Positions 24,527 to 32,529 of a stretch of DNA of 64,000 bases are shown in pieces (position 1 is the first letter of the stretch; every line of letters starts with the position of its first letter). The notes under the pieces were generated by a model that saw only the letters and a program-made list of their open reading frames with translations, was not told the origin of the DNA and made no database searches. The position numbers were made by a program, and so were the translations under genes. This stretch comes from Rhizobium sp. Leaf371. Lineage in GTDB: Bacteria > Pseudomonadota > Alphaproteobacteria > Rhizobiales > Rhizobiaceae. The DNA lies in the NCBI RefSeq assembly GCF_001424045.1, contig NZ_LMQB01000027.1, positions 314,691 to 378,690 on the forward strand, read 5' to 3'.

Positions 24527-26518
24527 CTATCGCGCGGGATCGCCGGCGGCGTCAGCGATCGGTCCCGTCGGCAGCATCGGCACGATCGGAAGCTTGTCCA
24601 AAATCGCGGCAACCACGAGTGTGGCACCGGACGCGGTGAAATGACGGATATCGGCAAGATAGGGCAATCCGGCCGATGTCAGAGCACAGGTGTCGCCGGC
24701 TGACGGATTGCAGAACTTTTCCTCCGGAAACACCTTGATCGTCCGAGGGCTTGCCACAGCGTCGAGCACGGCACGGCTCCGCGCGCTGTTCTGGACGAAG
24801 TCGGCATAGGCGATCGTCACCTCCGGTTGCGCCACTCCGGCCAGCATCTGCTTCATGACCGTGTCGATGACGGGCGCGTCAGGTTGCGGATGGGGATAGA
24901 CGAGAACAACACGACGGCCCGACGCCTCGATCGTCGCGATCGTGTCTTTCAGGCGCTGCTTGATCTCTGTCGGCACCTCATCCCCGGCGGACCGGATCAC
25001 TCCGTCGATCTGGTATTCGGGATAGGACATGAACTTGACCCATGACGCCGCCATCACGACGGTGGTGATATCCGGAGTAGCAAGGATCTGCTCGAGCGCA
25101 CGGGTGTTGAACAGGCTGCAATGCGCGCTCGGCTTGACGGAGGGAACCGATACGCCGGGAAGCGGAGCACAGTGGCCATGGGAGAGCTGCTGCAAGCTGA
25201 TCCCGCGCACATCCAGTTCGCTTGCAAAAACCTTCGATAGGGATGCGGAGATGGAATCGCCCCAGATCGCATAGGTCACCGGATGGTCCGGGTTATGGAG
25301 ACAGTCTTTCAAGGGGAAGACGGGAAGATCCATTTCGGCGGTATACTGGCACGCCTTGTTCCACTCGCTCTCGCGAAGCATCGCGGTGACCGCCGGCGGC
25401 AGTCTCCACGGCAGACCCTTGGTAACATTCCCTGCAACGCTGACGGACACGATGAGCACCGCCAGGGAGCCGATGAGGATCCGCAACGTCTTCCAGCCGA
25501 TTCGCCGGGCACCGCTGCGCGTTCGGAACGGCTGCTCGACATATCGCCACGACAGAACGGCAACCGCGAGCGCCCCGAACGACAGGGCGAGCATCACCGG
25601 CAGGCCGGGTTCCGCCGCGTTGCGAATGCGCGCAAAGGCAAAGACCGGCTGGTGCCACAGGTAGAAGCTGTAGCTGACGAGGCCGAGCCCGACGAACGGC
25701 GGCAAGGACAGGAGACGCGCCGTGAGGGTTCCCTGTACCCCGAACACGAGCAGAAGGCCGGCCCCGAGAACAGGCCAGACCGTCAGAAACGAGGGCCACG
25801 CCTGCTGCGACGTCGGCACCAGGATGGAGAGGAGGACGAGCACGAGACCGGCCAGCGCCCCCACCTCGTTGGTGCGGCGGGATCGGGACGGCCCGACGAA
25901 GGAGAACAACGCGCCGGCCAGAAGCTCCCAGGCCCGGCTGCTCAGGAAATAGAAATTGATCGTCGGAAACGCTTCCACACCCACCAGGCACACGGCGAAA
26001 CTGAGGAGGCAAAGCCCGCCAATCGCGGCAACGAGCATGCCTCTCCTCTTTCTTGCAAGAAACAGGACGAACACCGGAAACAGCAGATAGAACTGCTCTT
26101 CGACCGCCAGGCTCCAGGTGTGAAGCAGAGGCGCGCGACCCATGTCCGGCGCGAAATAGCCCTCCTTCGTTGCGAAGTGGATGTTGGAATAGGAAAACAG
26201 GCTCGCCAGAAGAGACTGCGCATAATTCTTGAAATCCAGAGGGATCATCCACATCCACGCGAAGGGAATCGTGGCCGCCAGCATGACCAACAGCGCGGGC
26301 AGGATGCGCCGGGCACGTCTGTCGTAAAACGCCCGCATCGAGAACGTACCGGCGTCGAGGTCCCGGACGATGAGGGCCGTAATGAGATATCCGCTGATGA
26401 CGAAGAAGATATCGACCCCGAGAAATCCCCCGGGAAGAAACGGCAGGCCCGCGTGATGGAGGACGACGGCGGTTATGGCGACGGCGCGAAGCCCATCGAT
26501 CTCACGTCTATACAGCAT
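24527..26518 (-). CDS. OafA/YrhL-type acyltransferase with C-terminal SGNH domain
   Basis: A 663-residue protein. The N-terminal acyltransferase-3 domain (about residues 1-370) has around ten membrane helices, the start YRREIDGLRAVAITAVVLHH (R-x-x-D-x-L-R-A and catalytic-type His), and DIFFVISGYLIT. The C-terminal periplasmic SGNH-hydrolase-like domain (about 400-650) has AIWGDSISAS in place of block I GDS. Such two-domain proteins O-acetylate polysaccharides or glycans of the cell surface. The gene sits between rpsI and speB, an unusual position for it, 5 kb from the polysaccharide locus; it may decorate that polymer. Upstream DNA (26519-26600) is AT-rich. Confidence 0.88.
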   Translation of the reverse strand: MLYRREIDGLRAVAITAVVLHHAGLPFLPGGFLGVDIFFVISGYLITALIVRDLDAGTFSMRAFYDRRARRILPALLVMLAATIPFAWMWMIPLDFKNYAQSLLASLFSYSNIHFATKEGYFAPDMGRAPLLHTWSLAVEEQFYLLFPVFVLFLARKRRGMLVAAIGGLCLLSFAVCLVGVEAFPTINFYFLSSRAWELLAGALFSFVGPSRSRRTNEVGALAGLVLVLLSILVPTSQQAWPSFLTVWPVLGAGLLLVFGVQGTLTARLLSLPPFVGLGLVSYSFYLWHQPVFAFARIRNAAEPGLPVMLALSFGALAVAVLSWRYVEQPFRTRSGARRIGWKTLRILIGSLAVLIVSVSVAGNVTKGLPWRLPPAVTAMLRESEWNKACQYTAEMDLPVFPLKDCLHNPDHPVTYAIWGDSISASLSKVFASELDVRGISLQQLSHGHCAPLPGVSVPSVKPSAHCSLFNTRALEQILATPDITTVVMAASWVKFMSYPEYQIDGVIRSAGDEVPTEIKQRLKDTIATIEASGRRVVLVYPHPQPDAPVIDTVMKQMLAGVAQPEVTIAYADFVQNSARSRAVLDAVASPRTIKVFPEEKFCNPSAGDTCALTSAGLPYLADIRHFTASGATLVVAAILDKLPIVPMLPTGPIADAAGDPAR

Positions 26519-26715
26519 TCCGTCCCATCCAGATCAGGCCCACATACATCGATATACCGTATTTTAGTCATATATTTCGATCAAGGCTTTCTATCCGCGA
26601 CTGGCCCCGTCCCGGTGCCGTTTCTGCCGCGCCGATCCGCCGACGGTCAACGAAAGTGGCTTGCGAGCGAAACCGAAATCCCGCACGTTCCGGCGCAACG
26701 CGCTTCGGAGTTTTC

Positions 26716-27669
26716 ATGGCATCCAAGACCATCGATCATGCGATCACGGCCCCGTCGCTGAAGAGCGCTGCATCGGATCCGACCCATGCGGGGATCCTGT
26801 CCTTCATGCGGCGGAAATATAGCAAGCGTCTGGCGGGGGCCGATGTCGTGGTCTGGGGCATTCCGTTCGATGCGGCGACGTCCAACCGGCCGGGCGCCCG
26901 CTTCGGGCCGCAGGCGATCCGCAGGGCGTCGGCCATCTTCGACAATGATCCGCAATATCCGTTCCAGCGCGACCTGTTTGCCGAGATGGCGGTGATCGAT
27001 GCCGGCGATTGCCTGCTCGATTACGGGCATCACGCGAAGACGCCGGCGACGATCGCGCGGGAGGCGGCACGGATCCTCAAATCGGTGCCCTATCTGCTGA
27101 CGCTCGGCGGCGACCATTTCGTCACGCTGCCGCTCCTGCGCGCACACGCCGCACAGCATGGGCCGCTCGCCCTCGTCCAGTTCGATGCGCATCAGGATAC
27201 CTGGCCCGACGCGGAGGGTCGGATCGATCACGGCTCTTTCGTGGGCCGGGCCGTGCGCGAGGGGCTGATCGATCCCGCCCGCTCCATCCAGGTCGGCATC
27301 CGCACCCATGCGCCGGAGGATTTCGGCATTCGCATTCTCTATGGCGATGCGGTCGAGGAGATGAGCGCCTCGGCCATCGCCGACGACATTCTCGCCCACA
27401 CCCAGGGTGCCGCCGCCTATCTCACCGTCGATATCGACTGCCTCGATCCGGCCTATGCTCCGGGCACGGGCACGCCGGTTTCAGGCGGATTGTCGAGCGC
27501 CAAGCTCCTCTCGGTGCTGCGCAAGCTTGCGCCTCTCGACATTCGCGGCTCCGACGTCGTCGAGGTCGCGCCGGCCTATGACCATGCCGACATCACCGCC
27601 ATTGCTGCATCCACCGTCGCGATGTATATGCTCGGCCTGCGTGCGGAGCGGCTTGCCACTGGGCGATGA
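26716..27669 (+). CDS. speB: Agmatinase (ureohydrolase family)
   Basis: A 317-residue ureohydrolase. Manganese-binding motifs are TLGGDHF, QFDAHQDTW (D-A-H-x-D) and VDIDCLDPAYAPGTGTP. The N-terminal VVWGIPFDAATSNRPGARFGPQAIR is typical of agmatinase rather than arginase. It would convert agmatine to putrescine and urea. GGAG precedes the ATG at 26716. The frame opens 60 bases earlier but without a ribosome-binding site. argC follows on the same strand after 103 bases. Confidence 0.88.
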   Translation: MASKTIDHAITAPSLKSAASDPTHAGILSFMRRKYSKRLAGADVVVWGIPFDAATSNRPGARFGPQAIRRASAIFDNDPQYPFQRDLFAEMAVIDAGDCLLDYGHHAKTPATIAREAARILKSVPYLLTLGGDHFVTLPLLRAHAAQHGPLALVQFDAHQDTWPDAEGRIDHGSFVGRAVREGLIDPARSIQVGIRTHAPEDFGIRILYGDAVEEMSASAIADDILAHTQGAAAYLTVDIDCLDPAYAPGTGTPVSGGLSSAKLLSVLRKLAPLDIRGSDVVEVAPAYDHADITAIAASTVAMYMLGLRAERLATGR

Positions 27670-27772
27670 TGCTTTCCAGCAGCGGTCGCCGCACTGTTAT
27701 CAAACGGAATCAAGGGCGTGAGAGACTGAGTCCGGCGCACGCCCCAACCTCTTGAACCGACGGGACAAAGAC

Positions 27773-28705
27773 ATGACGGCTAAGATCTTCATCGATGGCG
27801 AACACGGCACAACGGGACTGCAGATCCGCGCCCGCATGGCCGACCGCAAGGATGTCGAGCTCCTGTCCATCCCGGAGGCCGAGCGGCGCAATGCGTCCCT
27901 GCGCGAAGACCTTCTGAACAGCGCCGACATCGCCATTCTCTGCCTGCCCGACGATGCGTCGAAGCAGGCCGTCTCCATGCTGTCCGGCAACAACGCCGTG
28001 CGCATCATCGATACCTCCACCGCCTACCGCGTCGCGCCGGACTGGGCCTATGGCTTTGCCGAAATGGATGCCGCCCAGGCCGACAAGATCCGCGCCGCGC
28101 GCCTCGTCGCCAATCCCGGCTGCTACCCCACCGGCGCCATCGGTCTCGTGCGGCCGCTGCGCCAGGCAGGCATCCTGCCGGAGAGCTATCCGGTCAGCGT
28201 CAATGCCATTTCCGGCTACACCGGCGGCGGCAAGCAGATGATCGCCCAGATCGAGGACCCCGCAAACCCCGATCCGATCACCTCGCCGGGCTTCCTCTAC
28301 GGCCTGCCGCTCAAGCACAAGCATGTCGCCGAGATGAAGATCCACGGCATGCTCGGGCGCACGCCGCTGTTCGCCCCCTCGGTCGGCAAGTTCCCGCAAG
28401 GCATGATCGTGCAGGTGCCGCTGTTCCTCGAAGAGGTCGGCAACGGCGCGACGCTGGAAAGCATCCATGGCGCGCTCGTTGCGCATTATGCCGGCCAGTC
28501 CGTGGTCGAGGTCGTGCCGCTGGAGGTGAGCGCCGCATTGCCGCGCGTCGATGCCGTAGAACTGGCCGGCACGGACCGCATGAAGCTCTTCGTCTTCGGA
28601 ACGCCCGGCGGCGAGCATGTCAACCTCGTGGCGCTGCTCGACAATCTCGGCAAGGGTGCCTCCGGCGCCGCCGTCCAGAACATGGACCTGATGCTGTCGG
28701 CCTGA
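27773..28705 (+). CDS. argC: N-acetyl-gamma-glutamyl-phosphate reductase (short type)
   Basis: A 310-residue enzyme of the third step of arginine biosynthesis. Its length and sequence match the short (type 2) AGPR family. It has the cofactor-binding [19 protein letters not shown] and the active-site Cys in [13 protein letters not shown] conserved [10 protein letters not shown] segment and KHKHVAEM follow. The start MTAKIF at 27773 fits; an in-frame TTG 21 bases upstream is less likely. The downstream neighbour is convergent ctaA. Confidence 0.95.
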   Translation: MTAKIFIDGEHGTTGLQIRARMADRKDVELLSIPEAERRNASLREDLLNSADIAILCLPDDASKQAVSMLSGNNAVRIIDTSTAYRVAPDWAYGFAEMDAAQADKIRAARLVANPGCYPTGAIGLVRPLRQAGILPESYPVSVNAISGYTGGGKQMIAQIEDPANPDPITSPGFLYGLPLKHKHVAEMKIHGMLGRTPLFAPSVGKFPQGMIVQVPLFLEEVGNGATLESIHGALVAHYAGQSVVEVVPLEVSAALPRVDAVELAGTDRMKLFVFGTPGGEHVNLVALLDNLGKGASGAAVQNMDLMLSA

Positions 28706-28743
28706 GCCGGGCACCCTGTCGCTTCAACGACACATCGCCTCGG

Positions 28744-28768
28744 CGCCCTTGCGGCACCGGGGCGTTTT
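28744..28768 (+). terminator. Weak terminator after argC
   Basis: CGCCC (28744-28748) and GGGCG (28760-28764) form a short stem followed by TTTT. It is the only candidate in the argC-ctaA gap. Confidence 0.4.
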
Positions 28769-28799
28769 CCTGTCCGGCCGGCGGGATCTTTGGACGGTC

Positions 28800-29900
28800 T
28801 CAGCCGCGCACGACGTCCGTTTCCAGCGGATATGCGCCGAAGAAGCCGCGGAAGTGGGCTATGGCGAAGCCCAGCACGACGAGCGCGCCGCCCTGGTGCG
28901 CGACACCCCAGCCGATCGGGACCTGCAGCAGCAGCGTCATGATGCCGATCGATGCCTGGACCAGCACCAGAGCGGCGAGAACGACGGCCCGCCTGGCATG
29001 GGTCGATCGCGGGGCCAGGCGCAGGTTTGCGATCATGTGCCCGAGGACCATCGCCAGCAGGAGATAGGCGCCGCAGCGGTGCACGAACTGGACCGTCTTC
29101 GGGTTCTCGAACAGGTTCAGCCAGGCCGGGCTCTGAAGGAAGAGGTCGCCCGGGATCAGGGCGCCGTCCATCAGCGGCCAGGTGTTGTAGCTCAGGCCCG
29201 CATCGAGCCCGGCGACCAGCGCGCCGAGATAAATCTGCACCAGCGCCATGAAGGCGATCGCGCCGGCGACCACATAGGAATAGCGCGTCGGCGGCGCGGC
29301 GTCCCGATGCGGCGTCAGGCCGCGCAGGATCCACAGACAGGCCGAGAAGATCAGACAGGCGATGATCAGATGGGTCGCCAGCCGGTACTGGCTGACATCC
29401 GTACGGTTGACGAGGCCCGAGGAGACCATCCACCAGCCGACGAAGCCCTGGAAGCCGCCGAGCGCCAGAATGCCGAGAAGCGGCAGCTTCTGCCGCCGCT
29501 CGATCCGGCCCGTCGCCCAGAAGACGGCGAGCGGCAGGGCGAAGATGACGCCGATCGAACGGGCGAGCGCCCGGTGCGCCCATTCCCACCAGAAGATAGT
29601 CTTGAAGCCGTCGATCGTCATGTCGCTGTTCATCTGCGCATATTGCGGGATCTGCTTGTAGAGCGTGAACTCCTCTTCCCACTCGGCTTGCGACAGAGGC
29701 GGGACGACGCCGTGGATCGGCTTCCATTCGGTGATGGACAGTCCCGATTCGGTGAGGCGCGTCGCACCGCCGACGAGCACCAGCGCAAACAGCGCGAAGA
29801 CGACGACGCCGAGCCAGATGCGGATCTGCCGGCGGTGGCGGCTTGCGATATCGATGTCCCGCGTCGTTTCCTGCGTCATCATGGGGTTGGCACTGGTCAT
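28800..29900 (-). CDS. ctaA: Heme A synthase (COX15/CtaA)
   Basis: A 366-residue membrane protein with eight predicted helices. It contains GGATRLTESGLSITEWKPI, the CtaA signature including the conserved Glu region. Heme-ligand histidines are in EWAHRALAR, TDVSQYRLATHLIIAC, QFVHRCGAYLL and GVAHQGGALVV. It oxidises heme O to heme A for cytochrome c oxidase. The N-terminus MTSANPMMTQ is the family's usual start region. It is transcribed alone. Confidence 0.95.
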   Translation of the reverse strand: MTSANPMMTQETTRDIDIASRHRRQIRIWLGVVVFALFALVLVGGATRLTESGLSITEWKPIHGVVPPLSQAEWEEEFTLYKQIPQYAQMNSDMTIDGFKTIFWWEWAHRALARSIGVIFALPLAVFWATGRIERRQKLPLLGILALGGFQGFVGWWMVSSGLVNRTDVSQYRLATHLIIACLIFSACLWILRGLTPHRDAAPPTRYSYVVAGAIAFMALVQIYLGALVAGLDAGLSYNTWPLMDGALIPGDLFLQSPAWLNLFENPKTVQFVHRCGAYLLLAMVLGHMIANLRLAPRSTHARRAVVLAALVLVQASIGIMTLLLQVPIGWGVAHQGGALVVLGFAIAHFRGFFGAYPLETDVVRG

Positions 29901-30085
29901 CGCACTGCTCCGTTCGCCTGCTGGCGGTCGCCGGGGACACGAAGGAAGAGATGTCCGCGGGGTCAGCGTTGATTTGCATCAGTCGGGCAGGCATGACAAG
30001 GAGTGCCTTTGCGGCATGCGGTCGCGGGCGATGCGTGTCCTGTCGTCCGGGCCCGGAAGAAGCAGCGGTTGGAGAGTTCGAAACA

Positions 30086-30295
30086 ATGCCGGTACGCCTT
30101 CGCAAACTGATCGGGATGATCCTCCTCCTCGTGCTCGTCATTTCCTATGCGATCGTCGCCACCGTGATCGCCGAAGTCCGGCTCGGTGCCTCCCCCTGGT
30201 GGGTGCATCTCCTCTATTTCTTCTTCAGCGGCCTTCTCTGGGTGCTGCCGGCCATGCTCATCATCAAATGGATGGAAAAGCCCGGCAAGCGGTGA
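30086..30295 (+). CDS. DUF2842 small membrane protein
   Basis: A 69-residue protein with two membrane helices (IGMILLLVLVISYAIVATVI and LLYFFFSGLLWVLPAMLII). The phrase GASPWWVHLLYF and the end IIKWMEKPG match the DUF2842 family of alphaproteobacteria, of unknown function. Its stop overlaps a possible GTG start of the next gene (GTGA). The ATG at 30086 has a weak upstream GGAGAG. Confidence 0.8.
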   Translation: MPVRLRKLIGMILLLVLVISYAIVATVIAEVRLGASPWWVHLLYFFFSGLLWVLPAMLIIKWMEKPGKR

Positions 30296-31077
30296 GACGA
30301 TCGGGCGATGCTGAAGGGACTGGGACCACGCCGTTGAAGATCGCCGTCATCGCAGACATCCACGGCAATGCCGGAGCCCTCGAGGCGGTGCTGGCCGACA
30401 TCGATGCGCAGGGCATCCGCACGATCGTCAATCTCGGCGACGCCCTCAGCGGCCCGATCGATCCTGCCCGCACGGCCGATCTTCTGATGGCGCGCGCGAT
30501 CGTCTCGATCCGCGGCAACCACGATCGCGCCCTGCTGGCGGTGTCCCCCGGCGCCATGATCGCGACCGACCGCTTCACCCATGCGGCCCTATCGGATCGC
30601 CATTTCGCCTGGCTCGAAACCCTCCCGCCGACGAAGCGGCTGCCCGATCACGGGCTCTTCCTCTGCCACGGCACGCCGGAGAGCGACCTCACCTACTGGC
30701 TGGAGGAGGTCTCGCCGCAGGGTCTCGTGCATCGGGCCGCGGCTGCGCGCATCGCGCGGTTTGCGGCCGGCATCGAGGAACCCCTCCTCCTCTGCGGCCA
30801 CACGCATATCCCGCGCCTCGTCACGCTCACCGATGCACGCATGGTCCTCAACCCCGGAAGCATCGGCTGCCCGGCCTATGCGGACGACGCACCGGTGCCG
30901 CACCGGGTGGAGACCGGAACGCCGCGCGCGTCCTATGCGGTGATCGACCGCGCCGCGGACGGCAGCCTCGACATCGCCTTCCGGCTGGTCGCCTACGACC
31001 ATGCCGGCGCCGCGGCCCTGGCGGACGCGAACGGTCGCCCGGACTGGGCACGGGCTCTGGCCACCGGCTGGATGTAA
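30292..31077 (+). CDS. Metallophosphoesterase family protein (YfcE/MJ0936-like)
   Basis: About 261 residues from the GTG overlapping the DUF2842 stop; a TTG at 30334 is an alternative start and sits exactly where the domain begins (LKIAVIADIHGN). Calcineurin-like motifs are all present: ADIHGN (DxH), LGDALSGP (GDx2G), IRGNHDR (GNHD), FLCHGTP, and LLCGHTHIPR (GHTH). The C-terminal VLNPGSIGCPAYADD is typical of small single-domain phosphodiesterases. The substrate is unknown. It is probably co-transcribed with the DUF2842 gene. Confidence 0.82.
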   Translation: MRRSGDAEGTGTTPLKIAVIADIHGNAGALEAVLADIDAQGIRTIVNLGDALSGPIDPARTADLLMARAIVSIRGNHDRALLAVSPGAMIATDRFTHAALSDRHFAWLETLPPTKRLPDHGLFLCHGTPESDLTYWLEEVSPQGLVHRAAAARIARFAAGIEEPLLLCGHTHIPRLVTLTDARMVLNPGSIGCPAYADDAPVPHRVETGTPRASYAVIDRAADGSLDIAFRLVAYDHAGAAALADANGRPDWARALATGWM

Positions 31078-31221
31078 CGTTTCCGCACATTTTAACCTGT
31101 CGATAACCCCGTCTGCGAATATCGCCGGGGAGCCGGGCGAATCCACGCAGCCTTAAGTGAACATCAGACGCTTTACAGGCTAGATGCCGCCAACGTGTTT
31201 CAGACGGAGGGCTCATTCGCG

Positions 31222-32511
31222 ATGAATGCCCAGATCAGCGCCTACTCCCTCGACGCACCGCGCGCCGCCCCCTATGGGCCGGTCGATCGCCGCCGCATGA
31301 CGGGCGACAAGACCAACGTCGTCCTGCCGCCGGATCTCGTCGTCTCGGTGCATGTCGCGCTGTCGGCGCTGGAAGAGGACTGGCGCCTGCTGGAGGCGTC
31401 GAACCGCGTCTCGATGCATCAGAGCTACGACTGGTGCGCCAGCTGGCTCTCGACCCATGTCGAGCGTCCGCTGCTGGTGCGCGGCCGGCTCGGCGATCGC
31501 ACGATCTTCATCCTGCCGCTCGAACTGATCCGCAACGGCCTGTTCCGCACGGCGCGCCTCATCGCCTCGCCGCACAGCAACATCAATACGGGGCTCTTTG
31601 CCGAGGATCTCGGCGGCCTGTCGCGCGAGCAGTTCGCCGCCGGCGTCATGGCCGGCCTCAGCGCCAAGCTCGCCGATGTCGCCGACATCGTCACGCTCGA
31701 CAAGCTGCCGCTCGAATGGCGCGGCGAAGGTCACCCGCTCGCGGCGCTGCCCTCGATCCGGCATCAGAATTCCTCCTACCAGCTGCCGCTTTTCCCCGAT
31801 TTCTCCGCCACGCTCGCACAGATCAATGCGAAGCGGCGGCGCAAGAAATTCCGCGTCTCCGAGCGGCGGATGGAGAGCTATGGAGGCTACGACTACATCG
31901 TCGGCGAGAGCCTCGACGAGCGTCGGGCGATCCTCGACGTCTTCCTGATCCAGAAGGCGGCGCGGTTCGAAGCGCTGGGGCTGCCCAACGTCTTCCGGGA
32001 TGCCGCGACCCAGGCGTTCCTGCGCGCCGCGGTCTCGTGCACCGGTACGGCCGAGAACCATCCGCTGGCGCTCCACGCGCTGCGCCTGCGCGGCGATGGC
32101 GACAGTCGGATCGTGGCCGTCGCCGGCGTATCGCGCAAAGGCGACCACTTGATCTGCCAGTTCGGATCGATCGATGAAACGCTGGCTGCGGATGCCAGCC
32201 CCGGCGAACTCCTGTTTCACAGGATCATCGAGCGCGCCTGCGGCGACGGTGTCGCGCTGTTCGATTTCGGCATCGGCGACCAGCTCTACAAGCGGTCGTG
32301 GTGCACGATCGAGACGCCGCTCTACGACATTGTCGTGCCGCTGACGCTGCGCGGCCGGATCGCGGCCGGCGTCCACCGCGTCCTCGTCCGGCTCAAGCGC
32401 GCCATCAAGGCGAACCGTCAGGCCTATGGCCTGGTGCAGCGGCTTCGCCAGAAACATCAGGGCAAGGCAGCGCCAGAATCCGGCGCGTCCGACACGTCCG
32501 ACGCGGACTAA
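31222..32511 (+). CDS. GNAT-family acetyltransferase (BioF2/CelD type) of the polysaccharide locus
   Basis: A 429-residue protein. The N-terminal part contains HQSYDWCASWLSTH. The central acetyltransferase domain of the BioF2-like family spans about residues 190-340, including RRRKKFRVSERRM. The C-terminal segment GVALFDFGIGDQLYKRSWC is the CelD/BcsL-type hallmark. Homologues occur in cellulose and exopolysaccharide clusters and are thought to acylate sugars or precursors. The ATG at 31222 has GGAGG about 11 bases upstream. It is the first gene of the polysaccharide block and is convergent with the Wzc-like gene. Confidence 0.8.
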   Translation: MNAQISAYSLDAPRAAPYGPVDRRRMTGDKTNVVLPPDLVVSVHVALSALEEDWRLLEASNRVSMHQSYDWCASWLSTHVERPLLVRGRLGDRTIFILPLELIRNGLFRTARLIASPHSNINTGLFAEDLGGLSREQFAAGVMAGLSAKLADVADIVTLDKLPLEWRGEGHPLAALPSIRHQNSSYQLPLFPDFSATLAQINAKRRRKKFRVSERRMESYGGYDYIVGESLDERRAILDVFLIQKAARFEALGLPNVFRDAATQAFLRAAVSCTGTAENHPLALHALRLRGDGDSRIVAVAGVSRKGDHLICQFGSIDETLAADASPGELLFHRIIERACGDGVALFDFGIGDQLYKRSWCTIETPLYDIVVPLTLRGRIAAGVHRVLVRLKRAIKANRQAYGLVQRLRQKHQGKAAPESGASDTSDAD

Positions 32512-32529
32512 AGCCGCGTCTCGGCAGCC

